Program-made: the position numbers and the translations under genes
Source of the DNA: DASUFH01 sp036274645
GTDB taxonomy: Bacteria; Acidobacteriota; Terriglobia; 20CM-2-55-15
Length of the DNA: 15,308 nt
NCBI GenBank assembly: GCA_036274645.1
Contig: DASUFH010000069.1
Location: 1-15,308 of the forward strand
Direction of reading: 5' to 3'
The notes under the pieces: generated by a model
Seen by the model: only the letters and a program-made list of their open reading frames with translations
The model's database searches: none
What the model was told of the DNA's origin: nothing
In this document: positions 7,003 through 13,526 of the stretch, piece by piece
Layout: each line of letters begins with the position of its first letter
How positions within the stretch are numbered: the first letter of the stretch is position 1

Positions 7003-7995
7003 CTACGCTTCCTTCAGCGCCTGATCCCAGAACATTTTCGTTCCGTGGTGGAGTCTTGCTCCAACCTGTGAGATCACCTTGTGCGACAGGAAAGCGGCCG
7101 CGCGCGCGGCCTTGGGCGCCGGCACGCCGTGGGTAATGCCGTAGAGGTACGAACCGGCAAACATGTCACCGGCGCCGGTAAGATCCTTCGGCTCGGTCGG
7201 AAACGCCTCGACGTGGACTTCGCTTCCGTTGTGGCGGATGAACGCGCCGCGAGGACCGTGGGTCACGACCAGGGATGGAACGGTGGCCTTGAGCTTTCCG
7301 AACGCTTCCTCAGCAGTCTCGGTACCCGCCACGGCGCGGGCCTCGCTTTCGTTGCAGAAGAACAGATCGGTCGATTGCAGCGCCTCGCGTAACGCGTCAC
7401 CGAACACATTGACGACGAACGCGTCCGAGCACGTCACCGCAACCTTGACTCCGTTGCTCTTGGCGATGCGGATGGCTTCGCGAATGGCGGTCTGTCCGGT
7501 ATCGGGATTGGCGAAAACGTACCCTTCGATGAACAACCACTCGGAACTCTTGATCCGCGCTTCGTCCACGTGGCGCGCAGCCAGATGGCTGGAAACCGCC
7601 AGGCAGGTACGCATCGTCCGTTCGGCGTCCGGAGTGACAATGCAGACGCAAGTTCCGGTGGATTCATTGACGATGATGGGATTACCGATGTCGATGCCCA
7701 GTTCTTCGAACTCGCTGGTGTAGAAGAGACCGTACCGGTCATCGCCGACGCAGCCGATGAAGGCGGCTTTGCCCCCCAGTTGCGAAAACGCAATGACCGA
7801 ATTGGCCACCGATCCGCCGCTGACGAGCTTGGGTTCGTGTTTCCGGTAGCGGTCCAGCAGGGTCTTCTGTTCGGCCAGATCCACGAGCCGCATACCGCCG
7901 CGTTCGAAGCTCAGGCTCTGGAATTCCTCTTCCGTCAGCTCCAGGAAAATGTCGACCACTGCGTTACCTAACCCGCAAAGCTTAAACTCTTTCAC
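7003..7995 (-). CDS. PfkB-family sugar/nucleoside kinase, adenosine-kinase-like
   Basis: A 330-residue cytoplasmic ribokinase-fold enzyme. PfkB signature 1 is at about 59-90 (SGGSVANSVIAFSQLGGKAA, then FIGCVGDDRYG). The NxxE magnesium motif is N215-E218 (CNESE). Signature 2 is DLTGAGDMFAGS at 271-282, with catalytic base D277 and the GAGD anion hole. The opening GLGNAVVDIFLEL and the GGSVANS stretch resemble the bacterial adenosine-kinase-like branch, which would phosphorylate adenosine or a related nucleoside with ATP; a sugar substrate cannot be excluded. The start is GTG, with GGAG 5 nt upstream on the minus strand. It is transcribed away from malQ, in a divergent arrangement with 249 bp between them, and ends in TAG beside the inverted repeat. 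A weak -10 candidate (TATGAT, 8180-8185 on the minus strand) lies about 185 bp upstream. Confidence 0.9.
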   Translation of the reverse strand: MKEFKLCGLGNAVVDIFLELTEEEFQSLSFERGGMRLVDLAEQKTLLDRYRKHEPKLVSGGSVANSVIAFSQLGGKAAFIGCVGDDRYGLFYTSEFEELGIDIGNPIIVNESTGTCVCIVTPDAERTMRTCLAVSSHLAARHVDEARIKSSEWLFIEGYVFANPDTGQTAIREAIRIAKSNGVKVAVTCSDAFVVNVFGDALREALQSTDLFFCNESEARAVAGTETAEEAFGKLKATVPSLVVTHGPRGAFIRHNGSEVHVEAFPTEPKDLTGAGDMFAGSYLYGITHGVPAPKAARAAAFLSHKVISQVGARLHHGTKMFWDQALKEA

Positions 7996-8230
7996 GATGT
8001 CTCCGATTCTCCCGCTCCACGACTCGCGGCCAGCCGCAAAACGCCTGGATTAACGGCTCATGGCAGAGATCCGACTGATCACTGGCGGTGTCCACCCGCG
8101 CCTCTTTCGAGCCGCGGACGCTGCTGCCACGGGCAGTTTGGACGCCCCGGACACTGCCGCACCCGTCCAGGGCGTTCGGATCATACCCTAATCCGGCTCG
8201 CTTGAATGGTGTAAGCGCTGTCATTTGGGG

Positions 8231-8238
8231 TATAAAAT
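8231..8238 (+). promoter_or_regulatory. candidate -10 box close to the malQ start
   Basis: TATAAAAT lies only 6 nt before the GTG start of malQ, and no Shine-Dalgarno is present between them. If it works as a -10 element, transcription would begin at or beside the start codon, giving a leaderless message. A TTGAAT at 8202-8207 is too far (23 bp) to be a normal -35 partner. The rest of the 7996-8244 gap holds nothing I can name. Confidence 0.35.
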
Positions 8239-8244
8239 TGCGTC

Positions 8245-10248
8245 GTGAACCGGCAACTGGCCGAACTGGCGCGACTCTACGGGATCCAGACGTCGTACCG
8301 GAACATGTGGAATGAACGCCAGGAGGCGGCGCCGGAGGCTGTGCTGTTGACGCTGGCCGCGCTCGGGGCCCCGATCCGGGGCATGAGCGATGTTCCCGGC
8401 GCCCTTGGAGAACGCAGGCGTCGTGAGCAGGACGCGACCATGCAGCCGGTCATCGTCGCATGGGACGGGCGAATTCCAGCCACCGCGAAAAAACTCCCGT
8501 CCGGCGCACGGGCTTCCCTTGTCGGCGAAGACGGAACGGAAAGGGCGTGGCCGCAGTCCCGCCTGGCCTCGGGCTACTACACCCTCCACATTCGAAGCGG
8601 ACGTCATCACAGCGAAAGCCTGGTCATTTCGGCCCCGACCCGCGCGCACTTTCCTTTTGAGCGGCCGGTCTGGGGCGGATTTGCGCCGACCTATGCGCTG
8701 GCTTCCTCCCGCAGTCCCGGGGCCGGAGACCTGTCGGACTTCGACATGTTTATCGGCTGGATCCTCAGCCACGGAGGCCGGGTCGCCGCTACCCTGCCGC
8801 TCCTGGCCAGCTTTCTGGACGAGCCATTTGACGCCAGTCCCTATGCGCCGGTCAGCCGCCTTTTCTGGAACGAGTTCTATGCGGATCCCGAAAGAACCGG
8901 TGAGTTTGGGTCTGCGCGGCTGGACGGGCCACTCGCAACCAGGACTCGGATGAACGGCCTCATCGACTATCGTCAGGTCATGGCGGAACGTCGCGCGGCT
9001 CTGGAATCGCTTTCCCGCTACTTCTTCACCGGCGGGTCCGAGCAGCGGCGCGCGCAGTTCGAAGCGTTTTGCCGGACCACTCCCGAGTTGGATCGCTACG
9101 CGCAATTCCGCGCTGTGGTCGACCGGCGGCGCCAGGGATGGATGCAATGGCCGGATGAGCTGCGCAATGGCGCCATCAATCCGGCCGAGTACAGCCAGGA
9201 CGCCTACAACTATCATCGTTACGCCCAGTGGATCGTGCAGGAGCAGCTCGGACAAATCGCAAGCCGGATTCACACGGTGGACGGCGCCCTCTATCTCGAT
9301 CTGCCTCTCGGGCTCAACTCCGACGGATACGATCCGTGGCGGTATCCGGACCTGTTCGTCCGGTCGATGGGAACCGGCGCGCCTCCCGACCTCATGTTTA
9401 CGGAGGGCCAGGACTGGGGATTCCGGCCGCTGCACCCTCAGGCGATGCGCGCGGATCGATACCGTTACATGATCGCCGGCATTCGGAACCATCTCCGGTT
9501 TGCGCGACTTCTGCGCATTGACCACGTCATGGGACTGCACCGTCTTTACTGGATTCCCAACGGCCTGAAAAAAAGCGAGGGCCTGTACGTGGAATATCCC
9601 GCTGAGGAGTTGTACGCCATCCTCAGCCTGGAGTCGCACAAGAACAACGCCGGTATTGTCGGCGAAGACCTCGGCACCGTTCCCCCCGGCGTACGTGTGG
9701 CCATGCGCCGGCACAACATTCAGCAGCTGTACGCGCTTCAATACGAAGTGGTGGGCACGGGCGCGACAGCGCTTCGCCCGCCGCCGCGCGCCGCGGTGGC
9801 GTGCCTGAATACGCACGATATGCCGCCATTCCGCGCATTTCTCGACGGCCGCGACATACCGGACCGCATCCGCCTGGGCTTTCTCGACGTGGAAAAAGCG
9901 CGGCATGAACGTCTGAACCGTGTAAACCAGCGCCGGGCGCTCGCGCGCTTTCTCCGCGCGCGCAAGTTGCTCGGAAAGATCGGCCCCCCGTCGATGGACC
10001 TGTTCCAGGCGTCAACGCGGTTTCTCGGCGAAAGCCGGGCCTCCATCGCGCTGGTCAACGTTGAGGACCTCTGGCAGGAGACCGACCCTCAGAACGTTCC
10101 CGCCACAAACCACGAACGTCCCAACTGGAAGCGGCGGCTCAAGCGCGCCCTGGAAGATATCCGAACCAATCTGCAGTTTGCCGCCATCCTCCGCGACCTC
10201 GATTCGGCGAGAAATCCCGGAAGGCGCGTCAGGCGGGCAGCCCATTAA
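8245..10248 (+). CDS. malQ: 4-alpha-glucanotransferase (GH77, amylomaltase)
   Basis: This enzyme moves alpha-1,4-glucan segments from one maltodextrin to another, releasing glucose, in maltodextrin or glycogen turnover in the cytoplasm. The 667-residue protein has the longer MalQ form: an N-terminal domain (about 1-130, starting NRQLAELARLYGIQTSY) and a GH77 barrel. The catalytic residues fit the family: nucleophile D426 in RIDHVMGL, acid/base E474 in GEDLGTV and stabiliser D525 in NTHDMPPF. The substrate-loop segment GAPPDLMFTEGQDWGFRPLHP is at 378-398 and FDASPYAPVSRLFWNEFY at 195-212. The usual RIDHFRG is RIDHVMG here, closer to the actinobacterial-type MalQ. GTG is chosen because the N-terminal domain starts immediately; there is no Shine-Dalgarno. 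glgB follows after 18 bp, so the two very likely form an operon. Confidence 0.93.
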   Translation: MNRQLAELARLYGIQTSYRNMWNERQEAAPEAVLLTLAALGAPIRGMSDVPGALGERRRREQDATMQPVIVAWDGRIPATAKKLPSGARASLVGEDGTERAWPQSRLASGYYTLHIRSGRHHSESLVISAPTRAHFPFERPVWGGFAPTYALASSRSPGAGDLSDFDMFIGWILSHGGRVAATLPLLASFLDEPFDASPYAPVSRLFWNEFYADPERTGEFGSARLDGPLATRTRMNGLIDYRQVMAERRAALESLSRYFFTGGSEQRRAQFEAFCRTTPELDRYAQFRAVVDRRRQGWMQWPDELRNGAINPAEYSQDAYNYHRYAQWIVQEQLGQIASRIHTVDGALYLDLPLGLNSDGYDPWRYPDLFVRSMGTGAPPDLMFTEGQDWGFRPLHPQAMRADRYRYMIAGIRNHLRFARLLRIDHVMGLHRLYWIPNGLKKSEGLYVEYPAEELYAILSLESHKNNAGIVGEDLGTVPPGVRVAMRRHNIQQLYALQYEVVGTGATALRPPPRAAVACLNTHDMPPFRAFLDGRDIPDRIRLGFLDVEKARHERLNRVNQRRALARFLRARKLLGKIGPPSMDLFQASTRFLGESRASIALVNVEDLWQETDPQNVPATNHERPNWKRRLKRALEDIRTNLQFAAILRDLDSARNPGRRVRRAAH

Positions 10249-10266
10249 TGGAAGTCTGAACACCTC

Positions 10267-12156
10267 ATGTCACGATTCAGCAACGACGACCTCCACCTGT
10301 TTAACGAAGGAACGCATTCCCGGCTCTACCGGCGGCTGGGCGCCCACATCGATGAGGAAGACGGCGCATCCGGCGTCTCCTTTTCAGTCTGGGCGCCGAA
10401 CGCCGAAGCCATCAGCGTCATCGGAGATTTCAACGACTGGAATACATCCAGAAACCCGATGCGCTGCCTGGGCGATTCCGGAATCTGGGAAGCGTTCGTT
10501 CCCGGCGCCACATCCGGCCAGGCGTACAAGTACCATGTCGTCTCGCGCGTGAACGGCTACACCATGAATAAGGCTGATCCCTTCGCGTATCATGCCGAGT
10601 CGCTGCTGGGTGCGGCCTCCAAGATCTGGGATCTCCGTTACGAGTGGAACGACTCCAACTGGATCTCCCGCAGGAGCCAGACCAGCGGCCTCGACCGCCC
10701 AATCTCGATCTATGAGTTGCATCTGGGCTCCTGGCGCCGCGTGCCGGAAGAAGGCAACCGCTCCCTCAGTTATCGCGAGGCCGCGCCGCTGCTGGCGGAC
10801 CATCTCGAAAAGATGCGATTCACGCACGTGGAGTTCCTGCCGCTCACGGAACATCCCTTCTACGGCTCGTGGGGCTATCAGACCACCGGCTACTTTGCGC
10901 CGACGAGCCGCTACGGGACGCCGCAGGATCTCATGTTCCTGATCGACTATCTCCACCAGCGCGGCTTTGGCGTCATTCTCGACTGGGTGCCGTCGCATTT
11001 CCCGGGAGACGACTTTGCGCTGGGCTTCTTCGACGGCACGCACCTCTACGAACACTCCGATCCGCGCCAGGGGCTGCACAAGGACTGGGACAGCAAGATC
11101 TTCAACTACGGACGCCATGAGGTGCGCAGCTTCCTCATCAGTTCGGCCTTCTTCTGGCTGGACGTGTACCACGTCGACGCGCTGCGTGTGGACGCCGTCG
11201 CGTCGATGCTCTATCTGGACTACTCCCGGAGCGAAGGCGAATGGATTCCCAACCGCTTTGGCGGCCGCGAAAACCTCGAGGCGGTCGATTTCCTGCGCCG
11301 ATTCAACGCCGAAGTCTACCGGGACTATCCCAGCGTCCAGACCATTGCGGAAGAATCCACCGCCTGGCCGGCCGTCTCCCGTCCCGCGCATGTGGGCGGC
11401 CTGGGCTTCGGACTGAAGTGGGACATGGGCTGGATGCACGATACCCTGCGCTATATGAGCCGCGACCCGATCCATCGGAAGTACCACCAGAACGAGCTGA
11501 CGTTCCGGTCGATCTACGCGTTTCACGAGAACTTCGTGCTGCCCCTGTCGCACGACGAAGTCGTCCACGGCAAAGGCTCCCTGCTCAGCAAAATGCCGGG
11601 CGATCTGTGGCAGAAATTTGCCAACCTCAGACTGCTTTTCGCTTACATGTTTGCGCAGCCCGGCAAGAAACTCCTGTTCATGGGCGCCGAACTCGCGCAA
11701 TGGCGGGAGTGGAATCATGACGACAGCCTCGACTGGCACCTGCTGCAGTTCGACTCGCATCGCCAGATCCAGCAATGGATCGCCGATCTCAATCGTGTCT
11801 ACCGCGAACAACCCGCCCTGCACGAACTCGACTGTGAACCCGCCGGCTTTGAATGGATCGACGGCAGCGACTCGGAACGCAGCGTCCTCGGTTTCATGCG
11901 CGTCTCCCGGGATCAGCCGGAAATCGTGCTGGCGATCTTCAACTTCACGCCGGTTCCCCGATACAACTACCGCGTCGGCGCGCCGCGCGAGGGCTTCTGG
12001 ACGGAGATCCTCAACAGCGACGCCGGTGAATACGGCGGCGCGGACTTCGGAAATCTCGGAGGCGTCTGGTCGCACAACGAGCCCTGCCACGGCCGGCCCT
12101 ACTCGCTGAGTCTTACCCTGCCGCCGCTGGGCGCGCTCTTTTTGAAGAGTCCGTAA
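10267..12156 (+). CDS. glgB: 1,4-alpha-glucan branching enzyme (GH13)
   Basis: GlgB cuts an alpha-1,4-glucan chain and reattaches it through an alpha-1,6 link, making glycogen branches in the cytoplasm. The 629-residue protein has an N-terminal CBM48 module (about 20-125, with FSVWAPNAEAISVIGDFNDW), the GH13 barrel (about 145-500) and a C-terminal beta domain (about 520-629). Active-site residues match the family: nucleophile D309 in DALRVDAVASMLY, acid/base E362 in TIAEEST and D430 in LPLSHDEVVHGKGS. It lacks the extra N-terminal N1 domain of the roughly 730-residue E. coli enzyme, so it is the short form. The ribosome-binding site is weak: GGAAG lies 12 nt before the ATG. The gene starts 18 bp after malQ. 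No glgA, glgC, glgP or glgX is in the window. Confidence 0.96.
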   Translation: MSRFSNDDLHLFNEGTHSRLYRRLGAHIDEEDGASGVSFSVWAPNAEAISVIGDFNDWNTSRNPMRCLGDSGIWEAFVPGATSGQAYKYHVVSRVNGYTMNKADPFAYHAESLLGAASKIWDLRYEWNDSNWISRRSQTSGLDRPISIYELHLGSWRRVPEEGNRSLSYREAAPLLADHLEKMRFTHVEFLPLTEHPFYGSWGYQTTGYFAPTSRYGTPQDLMFLIDYLHQRGFGVILDWVPSHFPGDDFALGFFDGTHLYEHSDPRQGLHKDWDSKIFNYGRHEVRSFLISSAFFWLDVYHVDALRVDAVASMLYLDYSRSEGEWIPNRFGGRENLEAVDFLRRFNAEVYRDYPSVQTIAEESTAWPAVSRPAHVGGLGFGLKWDMGWMHDTLRYMSRDPIHRKYHQNELTFRSIYAFHENFVLPLSHDEVVHGKGSLLSKMPGDLWQKFANLRLLFAYMFAQPGKKLLFMGAELAQWREWNHDDSLDWHLLQFDSHRQIQQWIADLNRVYREQPALHELDCEPAGFEWIDGSDSERSVLGFMRVSRDQPEIVLAIFNFTPVPRYNYRVGAPREGFWTEILNSDAGEYGGADFGNLGGVWSHNEPCHGRPYSLSLTLPPLGALFLKSP

Positions 12157-12199
12157 TGACATTCGACATCGGACAGCCAAGGGATGCGACGTTGCCCTC

Positions 12200-12814
12200 A
12201 TGAAGCTTTACACCGATCACATCCTGCCCCGTATTCTGAACCTTGCGATGGGCGCGGCTCCCATCGCGAGGGAGAGAGTCCAGTGTTTGCAGGACGCCAG
12301 GGGAGTTGTCCTTGAGGTGGGATTCGGCTCGGGACACAACCTGCCCTTTTACCCCAACGCGGTGGAGCGGGTCATCGCCATTGATCCTTCCGCCGTGAGC
12401 GCAAAGCTTGCCCGCGGACGGATCGAAGCCGCGCCGTTTCCGGTGGAATATCTCCCGTTGAGCGGGGAGTCGATCGACGCCGCAGACGCCAGCGTCGATA
12501 CGGTGGTTTCGACGTTTACGCTCTGCACGATCCCCGATCCTTCACGGGCCCTGTCGGAAATGCGCCGCGTCCTGCGGCCGGATGGAGCGTTCCTGTTTCT
12601 CGAGCATGGCCGGTCGCCCGACCCTGCCGTTGAGCGCTGGCAGAACCGTCTCAATGCGACGCAACAGCGGCTCTTCGGGGGCTGCCACCTGAATCGGGAT
12701 ATGGAACAGTTGATCGTCGCGTCAGGCTTCAGAATCGACAATATCGAGAAGTTCTACGGACAGGGCCCCCGCCCGTTCGCCTTCCTGTACCGGGGAGAGG
12801 CGCGAAAGGGATAA
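12200..12814 (+). CDS. class I SAM-dependent methyltransferase, METTL7-like
   Basis: A 204-residue Rossmann-fold methyltransferase. The SAM-binding motif I is VLEVGFGSGHNLPFY at 37-51. The acidic residue binding the SAM ribose is D62 (AIDPS). The later motifs TFTLCTIPDP (105-114) and LRPDG (125-129) fit the Methyltransf_11 family. The C-terminal part (about 145-200: LFGGCHLNRDMEQ, RPFAFLYRGEA) resembles the METTL7/UbiE-like group, which in eukaryotes methylates thiols; the bacterial substrate is unknown and I do not assign one. The N-terminus has no signal peptide. It begins 43 bp after glgB on the same strand with no clear Shine-Dalgarno (an AAGGG lies 16 nt upstream), and its TAA stop is 22 bp before the next gene, so it may be part of the malQ-glgB transcript. 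Confidence 0.85.
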   Translation: MKLYTDHILPRILNLAMGAAPIARERVQCLQDARGVVLEVGFGSGHNLPFYPNAVERVIAIDPSAVSAKLARGRIEAAPFPVEYLPLSGESIDAADASVDTVVSTFTLCTIPDPSRALSEMRRVLRPDGAFLFLEHGRSPDPAVERWQNRLNATQQRLFGGCHLNRDMEQLIVASGFRIDNIEKFYGQGPRPFAFLYRGEARKG

Positions 12815-12836
12815 AATGCCGTGGCGGAGACATCCT

Positions 12837-13259
12837 ATGAAACAACGTGGTGGTATCGGAATCACGCTGATGGCGGGAGCAGCGTTACTGATGACATGTT
12901 GGGCCCACGGAACAGCAGCTTCAGAGGCCCTTCAGGCCAAGGGATCGCCCCGCCTGAATATTTACTTCAACAAGGGTTTCAATGACACCGCCTGGCAGAA
13001 AGCTGCATTCGACAAAGTCGCCAAATCGTGGGTGATTGCGACGCCGCCCGATGTCGGAAAGCAAGCCGTTGTCATAGCGAACATCGCCCGGGATGGAAAA
13101 CTGCTCGACACCAAACTCAATCTGGAATCCGGCTCAGCGGACTGGGACAAAGCCGCGGTCGACGGCGTAAAAAAAGCGGCCCCCTACCCCGCGCTGCCCA
13201 GATCCTGGACGGCATCGAGCCTTGAAGCTCATTTTCACTTCGCGTTCTCAGCGCAATAA
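12837..13259 (+). CDS. small exported protein with TonB/TolA C-terminal-like domain
   Basis: A 140-residue protein. Residues 1-28 look like a signal peptide (KQRGG, hydrophobic 7-20, likely cut near HGTAAS); LLMTC at 17-21 is a poor lipobox because the residue before Cys is Thr. Residues about 62-138 have the pattern of the TonB C-terminal fold: WVIATPPDVGKQAVVIANI, then RDGKLLDTKLNLESGS, then a helix DWDKAAVDGVKKAAPYPALP, then a last strand LEAHFHFAF. In TonB and TolA this domain contacts outer-membrane partners, but here there is no membrane anchor and no Pro-rich spacer, so energy transduction is unlikely. The role is unknown. I chose ATG at 12837 because GGCGGAG lies 7 nt upstream and the signal peptide starts there; an in-frame ATG at 12816 would put seven charged and Pro residues in front. 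It starts 22 bp after the methyltransferase stop. Confidence 0.75.
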   Translation: MKQRGGIGITLMAGAALLMTCWAHGTAASEALQAKGSPRLNIYFNKGFNDTAWQKAAFDKVAKSWVIATPPDVGKQAVVIANIARDGKLLDTKLNLESGSADWDKAAVDGVKKAAPYPALPRSWTASSLEAHFHFAFSAQ

Positions 13260-13295
13260 CGCCCGATTCTGCCGCCTCGAGCTTTCGCTGCCCGG

Positions 13296-13526
13296 TCAAT
13301 TCAGCGCCTGACTGTGGCTGAATCCCATGCGCGTGTAACAATCGCGACAGGTGTCCAGCGAGACCGTTCCGTCCGGTAGCTCGATGAGTTGCAGTTCCCT
13401 TCCCTCATTTTCGACCAGAACCATCAAGACGTCCGGGCTGAACCGTTCCGAATTGCGCTGAAGGTACTCCCCCGCGGGAATTTCGCAATGGCACATATCA
13501 CAGGTTCGGACGATGCTCTTGATCAT
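13296..13526 (-). CDS. small C4 zinc-ribbon protein of unknown function, overlapping lon
   Basis: A 76-residue protein with two CxxC pairs, C9-C12 (RTCDMCHC) and C60-C63 (DTCRDCYTR), separated by 47 residues of mixed beta pattern (PDVLMVLVENEGRELQLIEL). Four cysteines in this arrangement suggest a single structural zinc site. I do not recognise the family. The ATG lies inside the end of lon, overlapping it by 29 nt in another frame; the only nearby ribosome-binding match is GGAG 13 nt upstream, so translation is probably coupled to lon. No signal peptide, so cytoplasmic. It could be a regulator, an adaptor or a chaperone-like partner; nothing in the sequence decides. It converges with the TonB-like gene across 36 bp with no terminator seen. 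Confidence 0.7.
   Translation of the reverse strand: MIKSIVRTCDMCHCEIPAGEYLQRNSERFSPDVLMVLVENEGRELQLIELPDGTVSLDTCRDCYTRMGFSHSQALN

Noticed and set aside
7982..8224. 80-codon minus-strand frame between pfkB and malQ
   Set aside because: No ribosome-binding site, no recognisable motif, and it runs into the pfkB start in another frame; most likely non-coding upstream DNA.
8221..9906. Open frame of 561 codons on the minus strand, antisense to malQ
   Set aside because: malQ on the plus strand has complete GH77 motifs in order; the antisense translation is Arg/His/Pro-rich, shows no domain and is a typical GC-rich shadow.
10384..12201. Open frame of 605 codons on the minus strand, antisense to glgB
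   Set aside because: glgB has intact catalytic motifs along the same stretch; the antisense product has no recognisable fold or signal and reflects third-position GC bias.
12816..12836. Upstream ATG as the start of the TonB-C-like gene
   Set aside because: It has no ribosome-binding site at a proper distance and adds MPWRRHP ahead of a normal signal peptide; ATG 12837 has GGCGGAG 7 nt upstream.
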